20,232 bases of DNA, from the NCBI GenBank assembly GCA_037143575.1, contig JBAWYM010000034.1, positions 1 through 20,232 of the forward strand. Direction: 5' to 3'. A program made the translations under genes and the position numbers. This stretch comes from JBAWYM01 sp037143575. Lineage in GTDB: Bacteria; Patescibacteriota; Gracilibacteria; Peribacterales; Peribacteraceae. How positions within the stretch are numbered: position 1 is the first letter of the stretch; every line of letters starts with the position of its first letter. Below, piece by piece: positions 1 to 7,779 of this stretch. The notes below the pieces were generated by a model. The model did no database searches, was not told where the DNA came from, and saw only the letters and a program-made list of their open reading frames with translations.

Positions 1-3000
1 CAAGCGGCGTTCTGCCTTCGTCGCTGAAGACATGTCCGTAGAGATTCGGGATCTGCACCGTCTGCGTCACCGTATTCGATGTCGATGTGACGTAGTTCCC
101 GCTGCCGGTGAAGATGGCCGTCAATGAATGACTTCCGGCAGAAAGATTGGAAACGGTGATGGAGCCGCTCCCTTGTCCCAGCGTCGTCTTCCCAATCGTC
201 GTCGCTCCATCCTTAAATGTAATTGATCCGGTAGCTGCAGAAGGCGTCATCGTCGCAGTTAAGATCGTGCTCGCACCATAGATCGAAGGATTCACCGAAG
301 ATGCCAGAGCCACCGAGCTTGCGATCTTTCCTTCCTGTAAACCAGTAATCAATTCTCCGCTGCCGCTCGCCATGTTCTGATACTCAAAGGCGATCCAAGG
401 GGCGGAGCGGGCGGTGGAAGAGAGACGCACTTCATCTGCGGATTGGTTAGTATACTGCCCGGTCGTGGAATACAATCCCATCTGGAACGGTTGTGTACTC
501 GGAGACGATGTACCAGTAACGGCAATGGCATTCGTCTGTTGACCATTCCTGTAGATCCTCAGATTCGATCCATCGTAGACACCGGTCAGGTAGTACCACG
601 TATTGAGTGAATAGGCTGAAGAATCGGCAACAGATGCAGGTGCATTGCCATAGTTGAAGAAGAAGAACTTATGATTGACTGCTTCGGAATACAACATATA
701 CCCGTTCGAACCCAGAGTAATTTTCCCAGCATGCTGGTAATTCGATGTGGGATAGGAAGGGACATTCACCCAAACCGAGAGCGTTTTCTGGTCTGGATTC
801 AGAGAGGATGCATCGGCCATGCTGAGAGCAGCGCTACTGCCCGCATTGAAATTCCCCGCCCCATCCACCTTCCCACTTGTGGCAGTCGCCCCGTTATTCG
901 TCCCATTATTCGCATTACTCGTGGAATCCATCGTGCTCAAAGTTGAACCCGAGAGATGCCACACCCCCTTGAAGTTGCTATCCCACACCGCTGTCCTACT
1001 CTGCCCATCCGCCGCTCCGGGCTTCCCGTAATACATATATACCGTCGTATTCTGCAGCGACGACACGAACGGCACCTTCACCCAGAAGATTCCTGAACCA
1101 GATCCTGCGCGGACGTGGTATTCCTCCTTCTCATACGGAAGGATCATGCCAGTACCGGTGGTGAATCTAATATCTGCGCCCGTCGATGATGCGATGGTTC
1201 CGAGATCAGTATCAGCGGTGACACGAACGAGGAGCGGGAAGTTGCTGAGGTCAGAAGAAACATTGCGCTTCGAGACGGTGATGGCTTTGCGGTCGGTCCA
1301 GCCGGAGAGTCCCCACGGGGAGGCATTCACCGTCTGGCTCAGAGAAGCGGATGTACTGCCGCTTGTCGTCGTATTGCCGTTGTATCTTGCCGTGAGTGAG
1401 TGACTGCCAAGCGCAAGATAATTGAGGCGCAGTGTTCCGCTTCCTGACCTGACAGATCCGGTACCGATCGTCACCGTTCCATCCCTGAATGTGACGGAGC
1501 CAGTCGCATTCGATGGCGTAATGGTGGCGGTGAAGGTGACGTCGGAACCGTACGTGGAAGGATGGAGTGACGATGTGAGCGTTGTTGCCGATGTCCTCAG
1601 TTCGGGAGCAGCGAATGTCACCGTTCCGGTCGGGTTATTCATGTTCGCATATTCCATCTTGATCCACGCGGCGGAGCGGGCAACGGAGGAGATGCGGGTT
1701 TCATCGATGCGGCCAAGTGCATAAAGATCTTGAGATTCGCCGCCCCCTATTAAGTGGGTATAAGTGGCCGAATAATTTTGAGTACTTGTCATTGAACCGC
1801 TATTGATTCCGTTTATATACAAAGTTATCAAATTATTCCCATTTCTCACTAGCCATACATTATTCCATGCGTTAAGGCTTAAGGCATGTGAGCCTATAAT
1901 TCCCCAAACCTGATATGGCTCTTCAAGAAATCGAACATTCCCGCTTGAATCAAGTAATATCTTAAAATCTCCTACCCCATTATCACCTTGCGTAGTCGCA
2001 TATAATGCTCGATTACTTGAAAATCCAGTCGGGAAAATAAACAAGTTGACTGAGAATTGCCCTGGCAAATGAAGGGTTGAGTTATCGGGTATACCTATAT
2101 AGGTTGCCCCATTAAAACTTCCTGCTCCATCTACAATTCCTGTCGTCGCCGTCACTCCATTATTTGTCCCGTTGTTCGCATTGCTCGTGGAATCCATCGC
2201 GCTCAATGTCGATCCGGAGAGATGCCACACCCCCTTAAAGTTCGAATCCCACACCTGTGTCCTATTCGCTCCATCCACTGCCGATCCCGAACCATAATAC
2301 AGGTAAATCGTCGCGCCGGAGCCGTTGCCGGTTCCTTGATTCTTGATCGTCGGAACCTTCACCCAGAAGATGCCGGAGCCGGAGCTGGATGTGGTGTGGA
2401 ATTCCTCGCGTTCATACGGAAGAACCATACCGGTGCCGGTTGCGAAGCGGATGTCGGTACCGTCGGATTTGAGTCCCGTGAGTGCCGTGAGCTTCACGAG
2501 GAGCGGGAAGTCTGTGAGGTCGGCGCCGGAGGAGTTGGCGACTGTCAGCTGGCGGCGGGTGGAGAAGCCGTTGAGGGAGGCTGCCCATGCGACGGCGTCG
2601 TTGGCGATCTGCCAGGTGCGGGCCTCAAAGAATGATGCTGCAAAAACCTCAGTCGGAGAAGTAGCTGGTAGCTGGTAGCTGGTAGCTGGGGAAGGAGTGA
2701 GAGAGAGCGGACCGATGAGGAAGAATTGAGGACTGATGTCCGGTGCATCGAATTGGTACGAGAGCGTCGTAGCCTCTCCCGCTTTCCACGAACCTGTCCA
2801 TGTCAGCGTGGTCAGACCTTCTGCGGTGTCATCGGTACGTATGCGGGCGCCGCCCAGTGCCGCATCGATCAAAAATCCTGCCGGCACACTGTCCGTCACT
2901 TCGCCTGTAAAATCTTTCAAAAACTCGACGTCGATCGTCATGGGACTGAGGCCGACGGGGTAGAGACGGGTTGCGCCGGTACGGCGGATGACGGTGTAGG

Positions 3001-3580
3001 CTACCGAGGAGGATGATGAGCCCAAGGAAATCGAGGAACCTGCCTGCACCCCATCCACATCCAGCTGTTGAGTCCTGCGACGCATCCCTTTCCCCGTGCT
3101 CGCCGTCAGTGTGAGCGTATATGTTCCGGGATCTTGTACGGTGAAGGATGTTTGGTAATCGGGAGCGATGGATTCAGATTTCTTCGTGCCGCATGAAGCT
3201 GTCGTCTCGATGGATCCGTCCTTGGTCGAGCGCGTCAGGATCTTCCTGCCATTCCGCTCCACAGTGAGCATGAGCGTGGCGGAACAGTCGGGCTCCCCCG
3301 CAGGATCCAGCACGCCGATCTGCACTGCCGCCACCTCTCCGGCTCTATACCGATCTTTATCCGTGTTCATGGCGAGGACGCCCCACGCAACATCCTGTTG
3401 GACGCTCTTTTGTCTGAGCGGATTCGCTACGTTCTGTCCGTTGGTGAGGAGTGCATGGGCGGACGGAATGAAGACAGTGAGCAACGACAGAAGGCAGAAG
3501 CCACTCAGTACTGCCAGCGTCCCCACCGGTGTTGGCTGGGAATGTTGATCGCCGCTTGTTTGTGCTGTGTTCAGAGGCAC
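1..3580 (-). CDS. Giant secreted surface protein, two DUF2341-LamG-Ig modules (3' end outside window)
   Basis: The minus strand stays open in one frame from about 3650 to the left edge, at least 1190 codons, with no stop in the window. A signal peptide (hydrophobic run LAVLSGFCLLSLLTVFIPS ending SAHA) is followed by a beta-rich domain. Then come two copies of a module: DUF2341 (TRRQLTVANSSGADLTDFPL; second copy WTDRKAITVSKRNVSSDLSN), each with an LPYE[RK]EE[FY]H stretch and VWDSNFKGVWHLS, then a LamG/concanavalin-like domain (DETRISS.ARSA), then an Ig-like repeat (SLTA.F.GSGNYV). Such modules bind glycans or mediate adhesion in other surface proteins; the ligand here is unknown. No ATG lies in frame. 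GTG at 3580 or GTG at 3526 are the candidate starts, and neither has a clear ribosome site. Domain family names are from motif recognition. Confidence 0.85.
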   Translation of the reverse strand, partial: MPLNTAQTSGDQHSQPTPVGTLAVLSGFCLLSLLTVFIPSAHALLTNGQNVANPLRQKSVQQDVAWGVLAMNTDKDRYRAGEVAAVQIGVLDPAGEPDCSATLMLTVERNGRKILTRSTKDGSIETTASCGTKKSESIAPDYQTSFTVQDPGTYTLTLTASTGKGMRRRTQQLDVDGVQAGSSISLGSSSSSVAYTVIRRTGATRLYPVGLSPMTIDVEFLKDFTGEVTDSVPAGFLIDAALGGARIRTDDTAEGLTTLTWTGSWKAGEATTLSYQFDAPDISPQFFLIGPLSLTPSPATSYQLPATSPTEVFAASFFEARTWQIANDAVAWAASLNGFSTRRQLTVANSSGADLTDFPLLVKLTALTGLKSDGTDIRFATGTGMVLPYEREEFHTTSSSGSGIFWVKVPTIKNQGTGNGSGATIYLYYGSGSAVDGANRTQVWDSNFKGVWHLSGSTLSAMDSTSNANNGTNNGVTATTGIVDGAGSFNGATYIGIPDNSTLHLPGQFSVNLFIFPTGFSSNRALYATTQGDNGVGDFKILLDSSGNVRFLEEPYQVWGIIGSHALSLNAWNNVWLVRNGNNLITLYINGINSGSMTSTQNYSATYTHLIGGGESQDLYALGRIDETRISSVARSAAWIKMEYANMNNPTGTVTFAAPELRTSATTLTSSLHPSTYGSDVTFTATITPSNATGSVTFRDGTVTIGTGSVRSGSGTLRLNYLALGSHSLTARYNGNTTTSGSTSASLSQTVNASPWGLSGWTDRKAITVSKRNVSSDLSNFPLLVRVTADTDLGTIASSTGADIRFTTGTGMILPYEKEEYHVRAGSGSGIFWVKVPFVSSLQNTTVYMYYGKPGAADGQSRTAVWDSNFKGVWHLSGSTLSTMDSTSNANNGTNNGATATSGKVDGAGNFNAGSSAALSMADASSLNPDQKTLSVWVNVPSYPTSNYQHAGKITLGSNGYMLYSEAVNHKFFFFNYGNAPASVADSSAYSLNTWYYLTGVYDGSNLRIYRNGQQTNAIAVTGTSSPSTQPFQMGLYSTTGQYTNQSADEVRLSSTARSAPWIAFEYQNMASGSGELITGLQEGKIASSVALASSVNPSIYGASTILTATMTPSAATGSITFKDGATTIGKTTLGQGSGSITVSNLSAGSHSLTAIFTGSGNYVTSTSNTVTQTVQIPNLYGHVFSDEGRTPL
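2661..2688 (+). repeat. Four perfect 7-bp tandem repeats (GTAGCTG) inside the giant gene
   Basis: GTAGCTG is repeated four times without error. Because 7 is not a multiple of 3, the array is read in all three phases and gives a short Ser/Thr/Gln/Pro segment (PATSYQLPATS) just before the first DUF2341 domain, in a linker. No inverted partner array is seen nearby. It resembles the other heptamer arrays in the window. Confidence 0.9.
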
Positions 3581-3592
3581 TGGTACCGTAAT

Positions 3593-3654
3593 GGGGAATT
3601 CATATGATTGGGCATTGCAGACAGAGGTGTCTCTCTCTATGATTCCCCATTTTT
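3593..3654 (+). repeat. 62-bp hairpin repeat, copy A
   Basis: It aligns without gaps to 3781-3842 with 48 of 62 bases identical. The shared ends are GGAATTCATATGAT and GATTCCCCATTTTT. On the plus strand it folds into a hairpin followed by five T, like a terminator, although no plus-strand gene precedes it. On the minus strand it lies in the leader of the giant surface-protein gene. Its minus-strand reading (KMGNHRERHLCLQCPII then TGA) parallels the tail of the NYN protein encoded by copy B. Confidence 0.8.
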
Positions 3655-3665
3655 ACTGCGTATTA

Positions 3666-3695
3666 TTGACTGGAAAAGGATCATAGGACTATACT
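3666..3695 (+). promoter_or_regulatory. Strong sigma70-like promoter with no obvious gene
   Basis: TTGACT at 3666-3671 and TATACT at 3690-3695 are separated by 18 bp. Transcription would start near 3702 and run into the hairpin at 3711-3738, about 35 nt later. It could drive a tiny RNA antisense to the leader region between the NYN gene and the giant gene, or it could be fortuitous. Confidence 0.45.
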
Positions 3696-3710
3696 GAAGG
3701 AGTCATACTT

Positions 3711-3738
3711 CTCCCCGGACTTCGGTCGGGGGGGTTTT
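3711..3738 (+). terminator. Rho-independent terminator-like hairpin
   Basis: GAC pairs with GTC across a TTCG tetraloop. CCCC then pairs with GGGG with one bulged G, and TTTT follows. It lies 16 bp after a plus-strand promoter and no gene lies between them. Confidence 0.5.
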
Positions 3739-3780
3739 GGTCGAAATGCTTGACGATTTCATGGGTACTGGTATCATGAG

Positions 3781-3842
3781 GAGGAATTCATATGATGGGG
3801 CCTTGCGGATGTGGGTGCGTCCCTCCGCGATTCCCCATTTTT
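3781..3842 (+). repeat. 62-bp hairpin repeat, copy B (overlaps NYN gene 3' end)
   Basis: This is the second copy of the element at 3593-3654. On the plus strand ATGGGG (3795-3800) pairs with CCCCAT (3833-3838), and TTGCGGA (3803-3809) pairs with TCCGCGA (3824-3830) with one G-T wobble; a T run follows. The pair 3807/3826 is G-C here and A-T in copy A, a compensatory change. The plus strand also carries AGGAGG seven bases before ATG at 3792. On the minus strand the element encodes the last residues of the NYN protein. Confidence 0.8.
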
Positions 3843-4339
3843 TGTACGTACACAAGTTTGTGCTTCAGGTCGGATAAGAATGCCATACGATCTTTGGCGG
3901 CTTTTCGCAGCAGAACCGAGCAGGTGTCATACCATGGACTGATGATTTTCAATAATTTCATTTTCTCAGCGAGATATTCCACAAGACAAGAGAAATCTCC
4001 ATCACTTGTGACGATGACCGCATGATCATAATTCGGATATTCGATCATCGAATGCAAAACCAGCTCAGCATCGACATTGCCTTTCACGCTGCCATCGCGG
4101 GCGACAATGACCGGCTTGAAAATAAGAATGAACCCCGCTTGCTGCAAAGCGCTGTACAGATGCTGGTTCTTCGGAAGAAAACCAATGAAGAGGAACGCTC
4201 TATCCACATGATATTTATGTGTGAGATACGTTCTGAATTTATGCCAGTCGAGCTTCCAGCCCAAAGCTTGTACGCCCAAATGAAGATTCTGCGCATCAAT
4301 GAAGGCATAGACCTTGCCGGAAATATGCTGTTTCAGCAC
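3788..4339 (-). CDS. NYN-domain (LabA/DUF88, PIN-like) putative ribonuclease
   Basis: The 183-residue protein has the three acidic motifs of NYN domains: FIDAQN near residue 14, GNVDAELVLH near residue 90, and VIVTSDGDF near residue 110. In the family these aspartates bind metal and the fold resembles PIN/FLAP nucleases; RNA is the probable substrate, by family knowledge only. No membrane segment or signal is seen, so it is likely cytoplasmic. The start is GTG. An extended -10 (TGATACCAT) ends exactly 6 nt upstream, which supports this start and a leaderless mRNA. The last residues, about MGNRGGTHPHPQGPII, lie inside the 62-bp repeat copy B and look added by that element rather than part of the nuclease fold. 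Confidence 0.88.
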   Translation of the reverse strand: MLKQHISGKVYAFIDAQNLHLGVQALGWKLDWHKFRTYLTHKYHVDRAFLFIGFLPKNQHLYSALQQAGFILIFKPVIVARDGSVKGNVDAELVLHSMIEYPNYDHAVIVTSDGDFSCLVEYLAEKMKLLKIISPWYDTCSVLLRKAAKDRMAFLSDLKHKLVYVQKMGNRGGTHPHPQGPII

Positions 4340-4345
4340 GCGAAC

Positions 4346-4354
4346 ATGGTATCA
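4346..4354 (-). promoter_or_regulatory. Extended -10 promoter of the NYN gene
   Basis: The minus strand reads TGA then TACCAT, followed by exactly six bases and the GTG start codon. No good -35 is visible, as is common with a TGn extension. The predicted transcript begins at or next to the start codon. Confidence 0.45.
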
Positions 4355-4476
4355 CGATCAGAGAAAAATGGGAGTGACCCTCATGTGTCTGATCGCAGGA
4401 AGATCATAATCCCCGCCGATGCCCCGTGCATGTATCAAGGTAATCCTTCAATTCAGAGAATCATGGCTCCAGACAG

Positions 4477-6729
4477 TTAATACTTCCTCGTCCCGTTCAA
4501 CTGGATCGTCACCCCTGATCCCGCGAAGGTACTGCCGATCTGCGTGACATCCACGGTGATGATGGAGCCGATGGAAAGATCTGTGATGGACAGCACGGCA
4601 CCGGTGCCGCCGGTGAAGTAATTATTGTAGATTTGCGGCTTCGTTCCGAAGATCGTCATGCCGTCTTTCTTGATGTCCACAATGAGTGATGCTCCTGTCG
4701 GTGCTCCTGTCGCCCGCAGGTTAACGCTGCTTGGCGTGAATCCGTACGGCATCGTGACGGCGGCTCCCTGATTGCCTCCCACTGCCATCGATCCATCCAG
4801 ATACCAGACCATGGAAGTAGCCGGTGAACGCCAGAGAGGCGCAGTGGTTCCTTGTGCGATCAGCAACTGCCCCGACGCTCCCTTCGCAGTCGTTGCCAGT
4901 GTCCCTGAATTACTATAGACGACGCCTCCACCGGTATTCAGCTCTGTCATGATGGAACCCGAAACACTCAAGTTTCCCTGTACTTTGATGGTGGAGCCAC
5001 TGATGGTTCCCACCACTTCCAAATTGGTTTCGGGAGCGGTTGTTCCAATTCCAAGATTTCCGAGGATGTACGAATTACTCGCCCCCATGAACGTCAGGTT
5101 CTTGCCGGAAGCCGTGCCACGCGTCGTAATATTGCCGATCGACATGATCGTGCCAGAAGAGGTGAGTGCCTTCTCCGCATGGAGGATGGAACCCGAGAGC
5201 ATCTGCATGACATTGAGCCCTATGAAGCCCGATGTCAGATTGATCGTCAGTGCACCGGTCATGGTGTCGCCAGACTTCTTTATATAGCGACTATCTGCGA
5301 CCCCCTGTGCTACTCCCCCATCACTCCAACTCAACTGTCCGGCAGCATTAGTCTTCAGAACCTTTCCCGATGCAGTCCCATCAGTGGTCGGGAACGCATA
5401 AGTGACACCATTGAGCTTGATGGTGGAACCAAAGGTTACAGCACTCTTGAAGTTGGTCGTTCCGCTCGCGGAGAGATTTCCCCAGATATCTGCGTTCTTA
5501 TCGACACGGAGAGTGGTACCGGACATCACGCCCTTGATGCTGAGTGACCCTGTAGCAGTGATACTGCCAGCCACAGTGAGTGGAGCGGTAAAGGTGAAAC
5601 GCTGCGCAGTGACGTCAAAGTACAGACGACGGTTCAGTGTATCTCCGAAGCGCATCTCGATACTGGTAGTGCCGTCTCCCGTATCGATTGTCTCGAATGA
5701 TTCGGTGTTCACAAGAAGGGTGGGGTTCCAAGAGCTCGCAGCACCTGCCTTCACCGGCATGGAGAAAAAGAGGATCGCAATCGCATTCAGGAGGAGAACC
5801 AGCAAGAAAAGCGGGAAACCTATCCTGCTGAGAGACAGACGAAGGGCCTTCGCAGAGCGACAGTAAACGCAGGAATGGGGAGAGGAAGCTTCCGGCGAAG
5901 TGGAAGCAGGCGAAGCACCGGGGGACGTTTCGATTGAAATAGATGTGAAGCTGATAGTGTGCGCAGGTGCCCTGACGGTGCTATCACCCGAGGAATATGC
6001 GGACGTAGTGTGCGCAGGATGGAGGACCCCCTTCTGTGTCTGAGGCTGTCTCGATGGTTGGATGAATGCGTACCTCACGGTCGTCGGAGCATTCGCCAGG
6101 CTCGATAAATCCTCAGCAACGAAACGACGCATCCAACGGTAGAATGTTTTGCGAGCAATGCCAAAGTGACGACAGGTCTCCTGGACAGAAGGATGATCTG
6201 TGAAGTAGAGCAGCCATTGGAGGCGCTCGATCACTTCCGCGGGATAGTCATCATTGAGTGCTCGTTCAAGAGTAGTGAGAATGCTCGTACGATTGAGTGC
6301 ACGAGCAGGAGTGCTATATTGAGGTTGCCCTTCAGATACTTGCTCTCCATCCACGGTGGGAATCTGATCGACGTGTTCGTCAAAGGCGGTCGCATGTCGT
6401 TCCACCAAATCAACAGTCGTCGTTCTGTTCGTTGATGCAGGAGGAAACCTGTGTGTCGGCGCATCGGAAAGACTCGTAAGGTCGTCTGGATTGAAGCGTC
6501 GCATCCAGCGATACAGCGTGCTGCGGGCGATCGAGAAATGTCTGCATGTCGAAAGGACGCACCCGTGATCCGCGTAATGGAGCAACCAGCGCAACCTCTC
6601 GGCGATTTCTTTTGGCCAATCACCAGACAGAGACTGCTCTAGAAGCTTGAGGATGCGGCCGCGATCGAAGGTTGGTCTGAGCATGAAGGATATGTGTGTT
6701 GATTGTCGCGCGACACCGGGGAATCTCAT
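4477..6729 (-). CDS. Tandem HTH - transmembrane - phage-fibre-like ectodomain fusion protein
   Basis: The protein has 750 residues. Residues ~22-97 and ~147-217 are two copies (about 40 of 68 positions identical) of a helix-turn-helix with the signature TCRHFxIAR.TxYRWMRRF..xDL.SL..AP, typical of the N-terminal DNA-binding part of IS481/IS630-like transposases. No catalytic transposase domain follows. Residues ~220-285 are Pro/Ser/Thr-rich, then CVYC, a basic stretch and one hydrophobic segment (~303-324) ending in a possible cleavage motif (KAGA-ASS). The rest is a beta-rich stalk with the tail-fibre motif DSRYIKKSGDTMTGAL, LGIGTTAPETNLEVVG and a globular C-terminus. ATG at 6729 has AGAGGAG seven bases upstream. 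It may be a membrane-bound one-component regulator or a fibre with a captured HTH; function is inferred. Confidence 0.85.
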   Translation of the reverse strand: MRFPGVARQSTHISFMLRPTFDRGRILKLLEQSLSGDWPKEIAERLRWLLHYADHGCVLSTCRHFSIARSTLYRWMRRFNPDDLTSLSDAPTHRFPPASTNRTTTVDLVERHATAFDEHVDQIPTVDGEQVSEGQPQYSTPARALNRTSILTTLERALNDDYPAEVIERLQWLLYFTDHPSVQETCRHFGIARKTFYRWMRRFVAEDLSSLANAPTTVRYAFIQPSRQPQTQKGVLHPAHTTSAYSSGDSTVRAPAHTISFTSISIETSPGASPASTSPEASSPHSCVYCRSAKALRLSLSRIGFPLFLLVLLLNAIAILFFSMPVKAGAASSWNPTLLVNTESFETIDTGDGTTSIEMRFGDTLNRRLYFDVTAQRFTFTAPLTVAGSITATGSLSIKGVMSGTTLRVDKNADIWGNLSASGTTNFKSAVTFGSTIKLNGVTYAFPTTDGTASGKVLKTNAAGQLSWSDGGVAQGVADSRYIKKSGDTMTGALTINLTSGFIGLNVMQMLSGSILHAEKALTSSGTIMSIGNITTRGTASGKNLTFMGASNSYILGNLGIGTTAPETNLEVVGTISGSTIKVQGNLSVSGSIMTELNTGGGVVYSNSGTLATTAKGASGQLLIAQGTTAPLWRSPATSMVWYLDGSMAVGGNQGAAVTMPYGFTPSSVNLRATGAPTGASLIVDIKKDGMTIFGTKPQIYNNYFTGGTGAVLSITDLSIGSIITVDVTQIGSTFAGSGVTIQLNGTRKY

Positions 6730-6775
6730 GAGTATACTCCTCTTCTGGACCTTGGGGAAGGCTTAGGATAGTCAT
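6620..6775 (-). CDS. Possible 51-residue leader ORF overlapping the HTH-fibre gene start
   Basis: ATG at 6775 has AAGGAG five bases upstream, the best-spaced ribosome site nearby. The frame runs 51 codons to TGA at 6620-6622 and covers the HTH-fibre start (6729) in another frame. Its composition (MTILSLPQGPEEEYTHEIPR...) suggests no protein family, and most of it is a shadow of the larger gene. Ribosomes ending here could affect initiation at 6729. It may equally be chance. Confidence 0.25.
   Translation of the reverse strand: MTILSLPQGPEEEYTHEIPRCRATINTHILHAQTNLRSRPHPQASRAVSVW
6737..6743 (-). promoter_or_regulatory. Shine-Dalgarno site of the HTH-fibre gene
   Basis: AGAGGAG lies seven bases before ATG 6729. 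It decides this start over the internal ATG at codon 16. Most other genes in the window have no such site. Confidence 0.6.
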
Positions 6776-6882
6776 AAAGTCTCCTTCTTTCTCATAACTG
6801 CAAAACAGAAGAAGATGAAGCGCTACAGTGATTGCACATCTCGATAATCCTGTATTACTAATCTTTTTGGCTTCATAGAGAC

Positions 6883-6895
6883 ATAGATCATCTAT
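6883..6895. promoter_or_regulatory. Operator-like palindrome
   Basis: ATAGAT and ATCTAT flank a single C, giving a perfect inverted repeat about 155 bp upstream of the HTH-fibre start codon. The size suits a dimeric regulator, but nothing ties it to a protein. Confidence 0.25.
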
Positions 6896-7502
6896 AGACA
6901 GAATGATTATTCACTGAGCAATACATGGAGCGCACCAGATATTTCCAAATGATGAAGATACAGGAAATCTTCCTCCCCTTCCTCCCCTTCCTGCCTTTTC
7001 TGCAAAGAGATAGGGATTGTCCAAAGATGAAAAATGACGGCGCACGAGCGCAATCATCATACGAGTGTCATCGAGGAGCCAAGCCTTCACCCACCTTCCA
7101 CGCGAAAATAGCCCTCCTTCTTCATAAGTCCATTCGTAAGGAATGGAGCCTTGAGGCGAGTGCTACTGTAAAGAGAATGAGAATGAATAATGTGGAATAC
7201 ACCTCTCCCCTTCTCTGCAATCACATAGTATATAAGACTGAGAGAGACTGTAGGCAATTGCCGGTACCGCAGCCAAACTCAAACAAACGATCATCCGCTG
7301 ATCGCTTGTGAATCGCATGATTTGATTGAACCAAATTCCTTCCTGCGTATACGGCATCCTAGAGGCGATCACGTCGTAGTAGTGCGCGAAACTTATAGAG
7401 AAAAGTTATTGCAGTTCGCATGACTCAGGGCTCGTAAGAAAACAAAAGCCCACGATAAGTTCTGAATGCACCATCCGACGCGAGATGCGCCATACAGCAA
7501 AG

Positions 7503-7530
7503 CGTTCGTTCACCGGCGGTTAAACGAACG
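7503..7530. repeat. Inverted repeat CGTTCGTT / AACGAACG
   Basis: Two perfect 8-bp arms are separated by 12 bp in the non-coding kilobase. There is no T run, so it is not a standard terminator. It could be a protein-binding site or an RNA stem. Confidence 0.5.
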
Positions 7531-7753
7531 TGCCGGAGGATGAACCTCAATTGCCTCATACCAAGTTGCAATGAAAAGGATACTCATTCGACTACAAGAA
7601 AACAGCCTCCTCCCATGCCGCGAAGCATTTACATAAGCCAAAGAAATGTAGCCGTTACCTCTGAAAGATTAGTAGCAATTCAAATGCGAAGTGGTATCAG
7701 AGATACAAAATATATTCTGGCTATGTTGTTCCACCGGGATTCTTGCTGATCCC

Positions 7754-7779
7754 AAAAGGGGGAGCCTCTCGGCCCCCCC
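7754..7779 (-). terminator. Rho-independent terminator of the secreted fibre gene
   Basis: On the minus strand a G-rich arm ending CC, a GAGA loop and GGCTCCCCC form a nine-pair stem with one G-T wobble, followed by TTTT. It lies 27 bases after the stop codon of the gene at 7806-9341. Confidence 0.8.

Noticed and set aside
3792..4025. 77-codon plus-strand frame with strong AGGAGG before its ATG
   Set aside because: It is antisense to the conserved NYN domain and begins inside repeat copy B; the protein (Cys-rich start then random) has no support beyond the ribosome site, which is noted under the repeat.
4477..6729. Functional insertion sequence or transposase gene
   Set aside because: Only the HTH part is present; no DDE catalytic region, terminal inverted repeats or target-site duplication were found around the gene.
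6925..7311. 128-codon plus-strand frame in the non-coding kilobase
   Set aside because: No ribosome site or promoter; composition (runs of FLPFLPFLP from a pyrimidine repeat) and basic filler look random.
7540..7749. 69-codon plus-strand frame
   Set aside because: No recognisable motif, no ribosome site; converges into a terminator belonging to the opposite strand.
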